Source: Chromobacterium subtsugae (GTDB lineage Bacteria; Pseudomonadota; Gammaproteobacteria; Burkholderiales; Chromobacteriaceae). Taken from it: 64,000 nucleotides of DNA. The notes under the pieces were generated by a model. It worked only from the letters and a program-made list of their open reading frames with translations, was not told where the DNA came from and did no database searches. The stretch is from contig NZ_JYKA01000002.1 of the NCBI RefSeq assembly GCF_001676875.1, positions 62,001-126,000 on the forward strand, read 5' to 3'. Of the stretch, positions 26,558 to 35,852 are shown in pieces. Both the position numbers and the translations under genes were made by a program. The first letter of the stretch is position 1. Each line of letters opens with the position of its first letter.

Positions 26558-26986
26558 ATGTCCGGACGCCCGCTACAAGACATCACCCGCCAGGACAGCC
26601 ACCTGGCCCGCCTCACCGCCGCCGCCAACGAGCTGATGGCGCTGGACCGCGCCTTCAAGAAGCTGATCCCGGAAGCCATGGCCGAAGCCTGCCGCGCGGT
26701 GCGCATCCGCGACGACGAGCTGGTGCTGTACGCCGACAACGGCATCGTCGCCGCCCGGCTGCGCATGAGCGCGCCCGGCCTGCTGCCGCAGCTGGCCAGA
26801 CAGGGCTACCCGGCCGCCAAGGTGAAGGTCAAGGTGATGCTGAAGCTGGCGCGGCGGAAAAAAACCAAGACCCTGGCCATCAGCGAAAACGCGCTGGACG
26901 GCATGGAGCAAGCCGCCGAAAGCATAGACAATCCGGTGGTGCGCCAGGCCTTGGCCAGGCTGATCGCACATCAGCGCCGCGGCTGA
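26558..26986 (+). CDS. DciA family (DUF721) replicative helicase-loading protein
   Basis: A 142-residue protein with the DUF721/DciA core: RIRDDELVLYADNGIVAARL followed by a stretch with many Lys and Val (AAKVKVKVMLKLARRKK). DciA proteins assist loading of the DnaB helicase in bacteria that lack DnaC. ATG 26558 was chosen because upstream in-frame codons overlap a likely -10 element TACAAT (26524-26529). From memory, dciA genes often neighbour secA; here the nearest secA is about 6 kb away in the opposite orientation. It has its own promoter after the terminator at 26478. Confidence 0.8.
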   Translation: MSGRPLQDITRQDSHLARLTAAANELMALDRAFKKLIPEAMAEACRAVRIRDDELVLYADNGIVAARLRMSAPGLLPQLARQGYPAAKVKVKVMLKLARRKKTKTLAISENALDGMEQAAESIDNPVVRQALARLIAHQRRG

Positions 26987-27064
26987 CTGTACGAATAGCC
27001 AGTTTCAAGCCAAGGTCATTTCGACGCAAATAGTCCCCTTCAAAATAAAATAGAAGGAGCCGCC

Positions 27065-27949
27065 GTGCCCGCCCTGCAACATTTCCAGCCCGACCATTCT
27101 CCCGCCGACATCATCGCCGCGCTGGAGCGCGACGGCGGCGTCGTCATCGACCGATTGCTGGAACCGGCCGCGCTGGCACGCTTCCGCCAGCAGCTGAACC
27201 CGCTGCTGGACGCCTCGCCCGACTGCCAGGGCGATTTCTACGGCTACGCCACCCGCCGGCTGTCCGGCCTGATCGCCCGCGTGCCGGCCTGCCGCGAGCT
27301 GGCCATCCACCCGCTGATCCTGCAGGTGATGGACGCCTTCCTGCTGAAGGGCTGCCGCGAATACCAGCTCAACCTGACCCAGGCGATACGCATCGGCCCC
27401 GGCGAGCCGCGCCAATTCCTGCACAGCGACGGCCTGATGTTCCCAGTGAAGGTGCCAGGCTCGGAAAGCATGATCAACTGCATGTACGCGCTGGACGACT
27501 TCACCGAGGACAACGGCGCCACCAATGTCGCGCCCGGCAGCCACCTGTGGCCGGAAGGGCGCGAGGCGCAAGAAGACGAAATCGTGCGCGCCGCGATGCA
27601 GGCCGGCTCGGTGCTGATCTACCTGGGCTCGGTCATCCACGCCGGCGGCGCCAACCGCAGCGCGGCGCCGCGCACCGGCGTGGTGCTCAGCTACAACCTA
27701 GGCTGGCTGCGCCAGGCGGAAAACCACTACCTGGCGGTGCCGCGGGAGCTGGCGAGCGAGCTGCCGGAACGGCTGCAGCGGCTGCTCGGCTACTTCGTCC
27801 ACGCGCCCAACCTCGGCAGCGTGGACGGCCGCGATCCGATCGAACTGCTGCGCGGCCCGGCCCAGGGCCAGGCGCGCTTCACCGAATTCCTGCCCGAGGA
27901 GATCCGCGGCCCGCTGGCCGAGGCGCGCGCCGCCATGCAAAAGGGCTGA
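27065..27949 (+). CDS. Phytanoyl-CoA dioxygenase (PhyH) family protein
   Basis: A 294-residue non-heme Fe(II)/2-oxoglutarate-dependent oxygenase. The iron triad is visible: His120 and Asp122 in FLHSDGLMF, and His192 in SVIHAGGANRS, with Arg198 as the likely 2-oxoglutarate ligand. The start is GTG 27065, with AAGGAG five bases upstream and no better ATG. The substrate is unknown; family members hydroxylate lipids, amino acids or natural products. It stands alone between dciA and the phosphatase gene. Confidence 0.88.
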   Translation: MPALQHFQPDHSPADIIAALERDGGVVIDRLLEPAALARFRQQLNPLLDASPDCQGDFYGYATRRLSGLIARVPACRELAIHPLILQVMDAFLLKGCREYQLNLTQAIRIGPGEPRQFLHSDGLMFPVKVPGSESMINCMYALDDFTEDNGATNVAPGSHLWPEGREAQEDEIVRAAMQAGSVLIYLGSVIHAGGANRSAAPRTGVVLSYNLGWLRQAENHYLAVPRELASELPERLQRLLGYFVHAPNLGSVDGRDPIELLRGPAQGQARFTEFLPEEIRGPLAEARAAMQKG

Positions 27950-28031
27950 ACGCTTTCAAATTGCCATGGAAGCGGAGTAAAGTGGCGGCTGTTTTTCCTT
28001 GACCCCTGCGAACGGAAACAGGACAGCCGCC

Positions 28032-29684
28032 ATGTCAGACCACGATCCCCTCCATCCCCCGACCGATGCCGCGCCGCAAGACCCGTCGCGCCGCCGCCTG
28101 TTCGAAGGCCTGGCAGCCATCGGCGCCGCCGCGGCGCTGCCGGCCGCCATCAGCGAAAGCGCCGCAGCCGCGCCGGCCGTCCACGGCCCGCTGGACGCCA
28201 AGCTGCGCCACCATGTGAAGAACGTCGTGGTGATCTACCTGGAAAACCGCAGCTTCAACAATCTGTACGGCAACTTCCCCGGCGTGAAGCATCCGCTGGC
28301 GCAAGCGCCGGCCGAAACCTGTATCCAGCTGGACCGCGACGGCTCCAAACTGAAGAATCTGCCCAAGATCTGGGGCGGCATGGTGCAGCGCGGCCAGACC
28401 ATCGCCGGCAAGTACTACCTGATAGACGAAAACGCGATCCAGAACCTGCCCAACGGCCCCTTCCCGCTGAAGGACGCCGACGGCCAGCCGCTGCCGGAGG
28501 CCGTGATCACCCGCGACCTGTGGCATCTGTTCTACCAGAACCAGATGCAGATCAACGGCGGCAAGAACGACCAGTTCGTCGCCTGGGCCGACTCCGGCGC
28601 GCTGGTGATGGGCCACTACAGCGAAACCGCGAAAAACCTCAACCAGTGGAAAATCGCCCAGCAATACACGCTGTGCGATAACTTCTTCATGGCGGCCTTC
28701 GGCGGCTCCTACCTGAACCACCAGTTCCTGATTTCCGCCCGCACGCCGGAATACTTCAACGCCAAGGACACCGCGGCGGCCAAAAAGATCGCCGTGCTGG
28801 ACGACGGCCCGCAGGGCTACCAGCTGAAGGTGAAGCAAGCGACATCGGCGATGGACGGCCCGCCGCAGTTCGTCAACAACGGCGCCATCACCCCGGACGG
28901 CTATGCGGTCAACACCATGGCGCCGCCGTTCCAACCCAGCTACATCAAGCCGGCCCAAGGCGGCGACCAACGCTACGCCGACCCGGCCGACGCCAATACC
29001 CTGCCGCCGCAAACCTACGACACCATCGGCGATCTGCTGTCGCGCCAGGGCGTCAGCTGGGCCTGGTACGGCGGCAGCTGGCAGGCGGCGCTGGAAGGCA
29101 AGGGCGGCCCGGACACCCCCAACTTCCAGTACCACCACCAGCCGTTCAACTACTTCAAGAACTTCGCGCCCGGCACCCAGGCCCGCGCCGAACACCTACG
29201 CGACGGCGGCCTGGGCGACAGCCCGATCAGCAACCGCTTCATCGCCGACGCGGTGGCCGGCAAGCTGCCGGCGGTGGCCTTCTACAAGCCGCAGGGCAAC
29301 CTCAACATGCACGCCGGCTACTCCGACGTGGAAAGCGGCGACCGCCACGTCGCCAACGTGCTGCAGCACCTGATGAGCGGCCCGCAGTGGAAGAATATGG
29401 TGGTGATCATCACCCACGACGAAAACGGCGGTTGGTGGGACCACGTGGCCCCGCCCAAGGGCGACCGCTGGGGCCCGGGCAGCCGCATCCCGGCCATCAT
29501 CGTGTCGCCATTCGCCAAGAAGGGCCATGTCGACCACACCTTCTACGACACCACCTCCATCATCCGCTTCATCAGCCGCCTGCACGGCCTGCCGGAGCTG
29601 GAGGGCGTCAAGGTGCGCAACCAGGCCTTCCATCAGCGCGGCGCCCAGCCGCCGGGCGACCTGACCGGCGCGCTGCAGCTCTAA
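28032..29684 (+). CDS. Acid phosphatase / phospholipase C-like phosphoesterase, exported
   Basis: A 550-residue exported phosphoesterase of the AcpA / phospholipase C superfamily. The N-terminus has SRRRLFEGLAAIG followed by an Ala-rich hydrophobic stretch, a likely Tat signal. The active-site motif ENRSF (Glu71-Phe75, nucleophile Ser74 by family analogy) follows the strand KNVVVIYL. The C-terminal metal-binding segment THDENGGWWDHVAPP and the IPAIIVSPFAKKGHVDH segment are present. Substrates could be phosphomonoesters or phospholipids; the sequence does not decide. ATG 28032 has AGGA eight bases upstream. The terminator at 29704 follows. Confidence 0.9.
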   Translation: MSDHDPLHPPTDAAPQDPSRRRLFEGLAAIGAAAALPAAISESAAAAPAVHGPLDAKLRHHVKNVVVIYLENRSFNNLYGNFPGVKHPLAQAPAETCIQLDRDGSKLKNLPKIWGGMVQRGQTIAGKYYLIDENAIQNLPNGPFPLKDADGQPLPEAVITRDLWHLFYQNQMQINGGKNDQFVAWADSGALVMGHYSETAKNLNQWKIAQQYTLCDNFFMAAFGGSYLNHQFLISARTPEYFNAKDTAAAKKIAVLDDGPQGYQLKVKQATSAMDGPPQFVNNGAITPDGYAVNTMAPPFQPSYIKPAQGGDQRYADPADANTLPPQTYDTIGDLLSRQGVSWAWYGGSWQAALEGKGGPDTPNFQYHHQPFNYFKNFAPGTQARAEHLRDGGLGDSPISNRFIADAVAGKLPAVAFYKPQGNLNMHAGYSDVESGDRHVANVLQHLMSGPQWKNMVVIITHDENGGWWDHVAPPKGDRWGPGSRIPAIIVSPFAKKGHVDHTFYDTTSIIRFISRLHGLPELEGVKVRNQAFHQRGAQPPGDLTGALQL

Positions 29685-29703
29685 GCGCTCCATCCCGTAC
29701 CAC

Positions 29704-29726
29704 AGCCCGGCGATGCCGGGCTTTTT
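29704..29726 (+). terminator. Rho-independent terminator after the phosphoesterase gene
   Basis: A perfect 8-bp stem AGCCCGGC / GCCGGGCT with a GAT loop is followed by TTTT. Confidence 0.85.
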
Positions 29727-29774
29727 GCTGGTTTCTGCTATATTCCCAGCCTTCACCGCTTCAAGAGGTCCGCC

Positions 29775-30182
29775 ATGAAAACCCACGCCCGCCTCTGCGC
29801 CGCCCTGTCGCTGGCGCTGCTATCCTCCTCCGCACTCGCCTGCGGCGACGAAGCCGCGCTGTACAGCCGCGCCTACGACCAGTGCATGGACGCCGCCGTC
29901 TCCACCGTCGCCATGCAGGACTGCATCGCCGCCGAGCATGGCAAGCAGGACAAAACGCTCAACGACAACTACCGCAAGCTGATGGCCGCGCTGGCCAAGC
30001 CGCGCCAGCCGCAGTTGCTGGCAGCGCAACGGCTGTGGCTGCAATACCGCGACGCCAACTGCCGTCTCTACGCCGACCCGGACGGCGGCACCGCCGCCGC
30101 ATTGGCCGCCGCCGACTGCGCGCTGGCCGCCACCGCGGCGCGCGCCGCCGAACTGGCCAAGCTGCTGCCGGAGCAGCACTGA
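29775..30182 (+). CDS. LprI-like / DUF1311 exported protein
   Basis: A 135-residue periplasmic protein. A signal peptide (1-22, cleavage after ALA) precedes a Cys-rich domain with spaced Cys in ALACGD, DQCMDA, MQDCIA, DANCRL and AADCAL. The motif CIAAEHGKQDKTLNDNYRKLM and RLWLQYRDANC are hallmarks of the DUF1311/LprI family, some members of which inhibit lysozyme. It ends seven bases before a candidate MarR operator, so its transcript may cross into the regulator gene. Confidence 0.88.
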   Translation: MKTHARLCAALSLALLSSSALACGDEAALYSRAYDQCMDAAVSTVAMQDCIAAEHGKQDKTLNDNYRKLMAALAKPRQPQLLAAQRLWLQYRDANCRLYADPDGGTAAALAAADCALAATAARAAELAKLLPEQH

Positions 30183-30189
30183 AACTATC

Positions 30190-30214
30190 TTCCAAGGAAA
30201 TAACTTCCAAGGAA
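30190..30214. promoter_or_regulatory. Candidate MarR operator: two TTCCAAGGAA copies
   Basis: TTCCAAGGAA occurs twice (30190-30199 and 30205-30214), starts 15 bp apart. Each copy is itself a TTCC/GGAA dyad. The whole block is flanked by TATC and GATA so that it is also symmetric overall (30187-30218). It lies 26 bp upstream of the MarR-type gene, where an autoregulatory site would be expected. Confidence 0.65.
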
Positions 30215-30239
30215 GATAAATTTGTGCCATGATGCATTC

Positions 30240-30737
30240 ATGGACAAGCTAGATAGCATACTCGAGCAATGGCGGCAGGCCCGCCCCGATGTCGATTGCT
30301 CCGCGATGGCGGTGGTCGGCCGGCTGGGCCGCCTCCTCATCCACCTGCAAAACCGGCTGGCCGACAACTTCGCCGCCTTCGGCCTGAAAGACGGCGAATT
30401 CGACGTGCTGGCCACGCTGCGCCGCGCCGGCGGCGCCGACGGCCTCTGTCCAACCGACCTCTACACCAGCCTGATGCTGACCTCCGGCGCCGTCAGCAAA
30501 CGGCTGGACCGGCTGGAAGCCGCTGGCTGGGTGACGCGCCAACCCAATCCCGACGACCGCCGCGCGCTGCGCATCTTGTTGACCCCGGCAGGACTCGAAC
30601 GGGTAGACCGCGCGCTGGAAGGACACGTCGCCGCCATGGAAGACGCGCTCTCGCCGCTCGCGCCCGAGCAGCGCGCTCAACTGGCCGGCTTGCTCAAGCT
30701 CTGGCTGCAGGGCTTCCCCGGCGAATCGCCCGGCTAA
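30240..30737 (+). CDS. MarR family transcriptional regulator
   Basis: A 165-residue DNA-binding protein. The winged helix is at about residues 55-125: PTDLYTSLMLTSGAVSKRLDRL is the recognition region, and NPDDRRALRILLTPAG is the wing, both typical of MarR. An N-terminal helical dimerisation region and a Leu-rich C-terminal helix complete the fold. ATG 30240 is preferred over the TTG at 30222. A strong candidate operator lies just upstream. The hydrolase and MFS genes follow on the same strand (91 bp later), which suggests a regulator-enzyme-transporter unit that responds to a toxic small molecule. Confidence 0.92.
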   Translation: MDKLDSILEQWRQARPDVDCSAMAVVGRLGRLLIHLQNRLADNFAAFGLKDGEFDVLATLRRAGGADGLCPTDLYTSLMLTSGAVSKRLDRLEAAGWVTRQPNPDDRRALRILLTPAGLERVDRALEGHVAAMEDALSPLAPEQRAQLAGLLKLWLQGFPGESPG

Positions 30738-30828
30738 GCCCCTCTCTTTTCCCGCTTTCCCACCCCTGACGCCGCCGGCGCCAGCCGCCCCCGGCTCGCC
30801 CGCCGCCAGGCTCACTTAGGAGACCGCG

Positions 30829-31629
30829 ATGGCTTACTACACCCACCGGAATCGACGGCTGTACTACCTGGCTCACGGCGACGGCCCGGCTGCGCTGCTG
30901 CTGCACGGCATCTGCAACAGCGGCCGCGCCTGGCTGCCGCAGCTGGAGGCGCTGGCCGCGGCCGGCTACCGCGTGATCGCGCCGGACTTCGCCGGCCACG
31001 GCGCCTCGCCGCGGCTGGACGCCTCGTACGGCGTCGCCAATCTCGCCGCCGACTGCGTCGCGCTGCTGGATCAGCTGGATCTGGCGCAAGCGCACATCGT
31101 CGGCCTGTCGCTGGGCGGCATGGCGGCGCAGCAGCTGGCGCTGGACGCACCGTCGCGGGTCCGCAGCCTGACCGTGGCCTGCAGCTTCCCCTCCACCGCC
31201 ACCGACGAAGCCAGGCAGATGCTGGCCGGCTGGGCGCAGACGCTGCGCGAGCCGGACGGCCCGCTGAAACGGCTGGAGCAAAGCTGGCCGCGCAACCTCA
31301 ACGCCGCCTTCCGCGCCAGCCCCGCCGGGCAGGCGCTGTACTGGCAGTGGCAGGCGCAGGCGGCGCAGGCGGACGGCGCGTCGCAAGCCCATGTCTGCGA
31401 AGGGCTAGCCGATTACCACCTAGCCGAGAACCTGTCCGCCATCGCCGCGCCAGCGCTCTATCTGGCCGGGGAATGCGACGAGGTGTCGCCGCCGGCGCTA
31501 AGCCAATGGATGGCGGCCCAGGTGCCCGGCGCGCGCTTTGCAACGCTGCCCGGCGCCGCCCACGTAGCCAATGTGGACAGCGCCGCCGCCTTCAACGCCG
31601 CCCTGCTCGCCTTCTTGCGCCAACACTGA
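30829..31629 (+). CDS. Alpha/beta-hydrolase fold enzyme
   Basis: A 266-residue cytosolic hydrolase. The oxyanion region LLLHGICNSGRAW, the nucleophile elbow GLSLGG (Ser94), an acid in the AGECDEVSPP segment, and the catalytic His in LPGAAHVANVD are all visible. Typical family substrates are esters, lactones or C-C bonds of aromatic breakdown; this one cannot be assigned. AGGAG six bases upstream of ATG 30829 supports the start. The MFS gene follows after 13 bp, and the MarR gene precedes it. Confidence 0.88.
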   Translation: MAYYTHRNRRLYYLAHGDGPAALLLHGICNSGRAWLPQLEALAAAGYRVIAPDFAGHGASPRLDASYGVANLAADCVALLDQLDLAQAHIVGLSLGGMAAQQLALDAPSRVRSLTVACSFPSTATDEARQMLAGWAQTLREPDGPLKRLEQSWPRNLNAAFRASPAGQALYWQWQAQAAQADGASQAHVCEGLADYHLAENLSAIAAPALYLAGECDEVSPPALSQWMAAQVPGARFATLPGAAHVANVDSAAAFNAALLAFLRQH

Positions 31630-31642
31630 TGCGGAGAACACG

Positions 31643-32830
31643 ATGAGTCCCGGCACCACCCGCTCCTCTCTCGCCCTGGCCTGCGCCATCATTCTGGCCG
31701 GGCTCAATCTGCGCCCCTGCCTGGCCGCGATCGGCCCCTTGCTGGAACCGATCCGCCACGCCACCGGCATCCGCTTCAGCGACGCCGCCCTGCTCACCAC
31801 GCTGCCCATCGCCGCCATGGGCGGGGGCGCTTTCGCCGGCGGCCGGCTGGAAGCCTGGCTGGGCGCGCGCGGCGGCGTGCTGCTGGCGCTGGCGCTGATC
31901 CTGCTATCCTGCGCGCTGCGCCTGCCGCCGCCCGGCTACCCCGCCCTGCTCGCCACCGCCTTGCTGGCCGGCTGCGGCATCGCGCTGGCCCAGGCGCTGC
32001 TGCCCGGCCTGATCAAGCAGCATTTCCCCGATAAGGTCTCGCTGCTGATGGGCCTGTACGTGACCGCCATCATGGGCGGCGCTTCGCTGGCCGCGGCCGG
32101 CGCGCCGTGGCTGGCCCAAGCCAGCGGCCAATGGCATCTGGGCCTAGCGGTATGGGCGCTGCCCGCCGCGCTGGGCTGCTGGCTGTGGTGGCGGCACGCG
32201 CCGACCGCGGCCGGCCACGCCTCCCACTCCCACTCCGCCGCCTCGCCGGGCCGCCTGCCGCGCGCCTGGCTGCTGGCCGGCTACTTTGGCCTGGGCACTG
32301 CCGTCTACACCTGCTCGCTGGCCTGGCTGCCGCCGTTTTTCGTGCAGTTGGGCTGGAGCGGCCAGCAAGGCGGGCTGATGCTCAGCTACATGACCGGCAT
32401 GGAGGTGCTGGCCGGGCTGACCTTGCCGGCGCTGTCGGCGCGCGGCCCCGACCTGCGCGGCTGGCTGGCGCTGGCGCTGTGCTTCACCTTGGCGGGGCTG
32501 CTCGGCATGGTGGCGCTGCCGCAAGACCGGCTGATGCTGCTGTGGGTGGGTTTGCTGGGCCTGGGCGTGGGCGGCCTGTTCCCGCTCAGCATGATCCTGA
32601 CCCTGTCGCACCTGGACGACAGCCGGGCCGCCGGCAGGCTGACGGCTTTCGTGCAAGGAATAGGCTACCTGATCGCCGCCTGCGCGCCGTTCGCCGCCGG
32701 CTGGCTGCGCGACGTCACCGCCAGCTTCCAGCTGGCCTGGCTGGCGCTCTCCGGCGCGGTGGTCCTGTTGCTGCTGCTCACCGCGCGCTTCGCCCCGCAA
32801 CGCTATCGGCTGGCGATGCGCTTGGCCTGA
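31643..32830 (+). CDS. MFS transporter, CynX/NimT type
   Basis: A 395-residue inner-membrane protein with about twelve hydrophobic helices. The start SLALACAIILAGLNLRPCLAAIGPLL is characteristic (quoted in part: ILAGLNLRPCLAAIGPLL) of the CynX/NimT group, which exports or imports cyanate, nitroimidazole and related small molecules. A His/Ser-rich loop (HASHSHSAASPG) links the two halves at about residue 195. ATG 31643 lies 13 bp after the hydrolase stop, so they are co-transcribed. With the upstream MarR regulator this looks like a small efflux or uptake module. Confidence 0.88.
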   Translation: MSPGTTRSSLALACAIILAGLNLRPCLAAIGPLLEPIRHATGIRFSDAALLTTLPIAAMGGGAFAGGRLEAWLGARGGVLLALALILLSCALRLPPPGYPALLATALLAGCGIALAQALLPGLIKQHFPDKVSLLMGLYVTAIMGGASLAAAGAPWLAQASGQWHLGLAVWALPAALGCWLWWRHAPTAAGHASHSHSAASPGRLPRAWLLAGYFGLGTAVYTCSLAWLPPFFVQLGWSGQQGGLMLSYMTGMEVLAGLTLPALSARGPDLRGWLALALCFTLAGLLGMVALPQDRLMLLWVGLLGLGVGGLFPLSMILTLSHLDDSRAAGRLTAFVQGIGYLIAACAPFAAGWLRDVTASFQLAWLALSGAVVLLLLLTARFAPQRYRLAMRLA

Positions 32831-32893
32831 GTGGATGCGCGGCGGCGGGCGGCTGTGCGATGATGGGCGAAACCCGCCCGTCATGGAGTCCGC

Positions 32894-34486
32894 ATGCCCC
32901 TGCTTCGCCTGTTGCTATTGCTTGCGCTATGCCTGCCGGCGCTGGCCGCCGAACCGCGCGCCAACCCGTCGCCGGCCGACAGCGCCCGCACCCTGGTGCT
33001 GGACAACCGCCCGATCTTCCTGTTTCTGGCCCCCCAGGCCAGGCTGAGCCCGGAGCAGCGGCTGCGGCGCACGCTGGAGCGCATCCGCGAGCTGACGCCG
33101 GACGACCTGAGCCAGCCGGTGCAAGCCGCGCCGCTGGCCGACTCCAGCCTGCGCGGCATCGCGCTGAGCATCCACGGCAAACCGCTGTTCACGCTGTTGG
33201 CGGACGACCTGGACCCCGGCGATCAATTGACGCTGGAGCAGGCTGCGGCCCGGGTGCGCGACCGGCTGAACGAACAGCGGCTGGCCGCGCTGGAGCAGCG
33301 CTCGCCGGAACAGATGGCCAAGGCCGCCTTGCTGGCGCTGCTGGCCAGCGCCGCCTTCGCCGTTCTGCTGGCGCTGATCCTGCGCTTGCGCGCGGCCTCG
33401 CGCCGCCGCCTGCAGCGGCAGCCGCTGGGCCGGCTGCCCTGGCTGGGCGGCAAGTTCGACCTGCGCCATTTCCTGCGCGCCGCCGAATGCCAGCTGGTGG
33501 ACGTCACCGCGCTGCTATGCGCGCTGTTCGCCGGCTATGTCTGGCTCAGCTACGCGCTGGGCCTGTTTCCCTATACCCGGCCGCTGGGCCGCAAACTGGG
33601 AGATTCGTTCTACCAGCTGCTCGCCACCCTGGCCGACGACATCCTGTCGGCGCTGCCCGGCCTGGCCACGGTGGCGATGATCTTCCTGCTGACCCGGCTG
33701 CTGGGCCGCGGCCTGACGCTGCTGTGCGGCGCGGTGGAACGTGGCCAGCTGGCGCTGCCCGGCCTGCACGCCGAGACCGTCGGCGCCACCCGCCGGCTGG
33801 CCGGGGTGGCGCTGTGGCTGTTCGCGCTGATCGTCGCCTATCCCTACCTGCCCGGCGCCGGCAGCGACGCCTTCAAGGGCGTCAGCGTGTTCTTCGGCCT
33901 GATGGTGACGCTGGGCTCCGCCGGGCTGATGAACCACGCGATGAGCGGCCTGGTGCTGATCTACGCCCGCGCGCTGCGGCGCGGCGACTACGTGCGGGTG
34001 GGCGAAGTGGAGGGCACGGTGATCGAACTGTCGGCGCTGTCCACCAAGCTCGCCACCAGCCAGGGCTATGAAATCACCCTGCCCAACGCGGTGGCGGTGG
34101 GCGGCCGGATCAGCAACTTCAGCCGCCATGGCGAAGGCGGCGGCGCGATGATCGCCAGCCGCGTCACCATAGGCTACGACACCCCGTGGCGACAGGTGAC
34201 CGCGCTGCTGGAGCTCGCCGCGCGCCGCAGCCCCGGCGCCGATCCGGCGTACGCGCCGCAGGTGCGCAAGCTGGCGCTGCAGGATTTCTACATCGAGTAC
34301 GAGCTGCAACTGCGGCTGCTGCCGGACGCCGATCCGCCCGGCGCGCGCGACGCGCTGCACGGCGAAATCCTGGACGCCTTCAACGAATTCGGCGTGCAGA
34401 TCATGTCGCCGCACTTCGTCGAACAGCCGGAAAAACCGGTCACGGTGCCGGCCCAGCGCTGGCGCGAACCGCCTGCCGGACAATAG
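32894..34486 (+). CDS. MscS family mechanosensitive channel
   Basis: A 530-residue envelope protein. It has a signal peptide (1-18), a periplasmic domain of about 120 residues, then membrane helices at about 143-165, 203-225, 250-275, 300-320 and 325-345. The MscS core includes the pore-lining segment GLMVTLGSAGLMNHAMSGLV and the beta domain RRGDYVRVGEVEGTVIELSALSTKL (in part: GDYVRVGEVEGTV). The extra N-terminal domain places it with the larger MscS relatives rather than E. coli MscS (286). It should release solutes on hypo-osmotic shock. GGAG precedes ATG 32894. The gene is not obviously linked to its neighbours. Confidence 0.92.
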   Translation: MPLLRLLLLLALCLPALAAEPRANPSPADSARTLVLDNRPIFLFLAPQARLSPEQRLRRTLERIRELTPDDLSQPVQAAPLADSSLRGIALSIHGKPLFTLLADDLDPGDQLTLEQAAARVRDRLNEQRLAALEQRSPEQMAKAALLALLASAAFAVLLALILRLRAASRRRLQRQPLGRLPWLGGKFDLRHFLRAAECQLVDVTALLCALFAGYVWLSYALGLFPYTRPLGRKLGDSFYQLLATLADDILSALPGLATVAMIFLLTRLLGRGLTLLCGAVERGQLALPGLHAETVGATRRLAGVALWLFALIVAYPYLPGAGSDAFKGVSVFFGLMVTLGSAGLMNHAMSGLVLIYARALRRGDYVRVGEVEGTVIELSALSTKLATSQGYEITLPNAVAVGGRISNFSRHGEGGGAMIASRVTIGYDTPWRQVTALLELAARRSPGADPAYAPQVRKLALQDFYIEYELQLRLLPDADPPGARDALHGEILDAFNEFGVQIMSPHFVEQPEKPVTVPAQRWREPPAGQ

Positions 34487-34577
34487 CCAATCCGGCGCGG
34501 CCTTGCGGCTGGATGCAGGCTGCGCTTTGGTTTAAGCTCTAGCCAATCCGACACCGAGATCACCGGGACCTTCCGCC

Positions 34578-35837
34578 ATGAACATAAAAGAATACATGCA
34601 GCAGCTGGGCAAGGCGGCGCGCAAGGCCTCGCGCCTGCTGGCGCGCGCCGACACCCAACAGAAGAACGCCGCGCTGCTGGCCATCGCCGACGCCATCGTC
34701 CGCGACCAGGACCTGCTCCTGGCCGCCAACCGGCGCGATCTGGACGCCGCGCGCCGGGCCGGCCTCGACGCCGCGATGCTGGACCGGCTGACCCTGTCCG
34801 CCCACGGCGCGCTGGCGATGGCCGACGGCCTGCGCCAGATCGCCGCGCTGCCCGACCCGGTGGGCGAAATCAGCGAGATGAGCTACCGCCCGTCCGGCAT
34901 CCAGCTGGGCAAGATGCGGGTGCCTCTGGGCGTGGTCGGCATCATCTACGAGGCCCGCCCCAACGTCACCGCCGACGCCGCCGGCCTGTGCCTGAAGTCC
35001 GGCAACGCCACCATCCTGCGCGGCGGCTCCGAAGCCTTCCACAGCAACCAGGCCATCGCCGCCTGCGTGCACGAGGGCCTGCGCCTGGCCGGCCTGCCGG
35101 CCGAGGCGGTGCAGGTGCTGGAAACCACCGACCGCGCCGCGGTGGGCGAACTGATCTCCATGCCGGAATACGTCGACGTGATCGTGCCGCGCGGCGGCAA
35201 GGGCCTGATCGCCCGCATCAGCGCCGAGGCGCGGGTGCCGGTGATCAAGCACCTGGACGGCAACTGCCACGTCTACATCGACGACACCGCCAATCCGGAC
35301 AAGGCGTTCAACATCGCCCTCAACGCCAAGACCCACCGCTACGGCACCTGCAACACCATGGAAACGCTGCTGGTGCACGGCGCCTTCGCCGAATTCATGC
35401 TGCCGCGCCTGGCCGACGCCTACTGGGAAAAAGGCGTGGAGCTGCGCGGCTGCGAGCGCACCCGGGTGATACTGGGCGACAAGGTGGTGCCGGCCAGCGA
35501 AGACGACTGGGCCACCGAATACCTGGCGCCGGTGCTGGCGGTGAAAGTGGTGAAGGACATCGATGAGGCGATCGAGCACATCAACCACTGGGGCAGCCAC
35601 CACACCGACGCCATCGTCAGCGAAGACTACGGCCGCGCGCGCCGCTTCCTGCGCGAGGTGGACTCGGCCAGCGTGATGGTCAACGCCTCCACCCGCTTCG
35701 CCGACGGCTTCGAATACGGCCTGGGCGCCGAAATCGGCATCTCCACCGACAAGATCCACGCCCGCGGCCCGGTGGGCCTCAATGGCCTGACCAGCCAGAA
35801 GTGGATCGTGCTGGGCGACGGGCAGATCAGGCAGTAA
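34578..35837 (+). CDS. proA: Gamma-glutamyl phosphate reductase
   Basis: A 419-residue cytosolic NADPH-dependent enzyme that makes glutamate semialdehyde in proline synthesis. The aldehyde dehydrogenase fold is clear: [19 protein letters not shown], the [11 protein letters not shown] segment, and the catalytic Cys258 in [15 protein letters not shown]. The C-terminal [20 protein letters not shown] is typical. E. coli ProA has 417 residues. proB is not adjacent. An AT-rich unknown gene begins only 15 bp after the stop. Confidence 0.98.
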   Translation: MNIKEYMQQLGKAARKASRLLARADTQQKNAALLAIADAIVRDQDLLLAANRRDLDAARRAGLDAAMLDRLTLSAHGALAMADGLRQIAALPDPVGEISEMSYRPSGIQLGKMRVPLGVVGIIYEARPNVTADAAGLCLKSGNATILRGGSEAFHSNQAIAACVHEGLRLAGLPAEAVQVLETTDRAAVGELISMPEYVDVIVPRGGKGLIARISAEARVPVIKHLDGNCHVYIDDTANPDKAFNIALNAKTHRYGTCNTMETLLVHGAFAEFMLPRLADAYWEKGVELRGCERTRVILGDKVVPASEDDWATEYLAPVLAVKVVKDIDEAIEHINHWGSHHTDAIVSEDYGRARRFLREVDSASVMVNASTRFADGFEYGLGAEIGISTDKIHARGPVGLNGLTSQKWIVLGDGQIRQ

Positions 35838-35852
35838 GTTTTACTTCATGCC

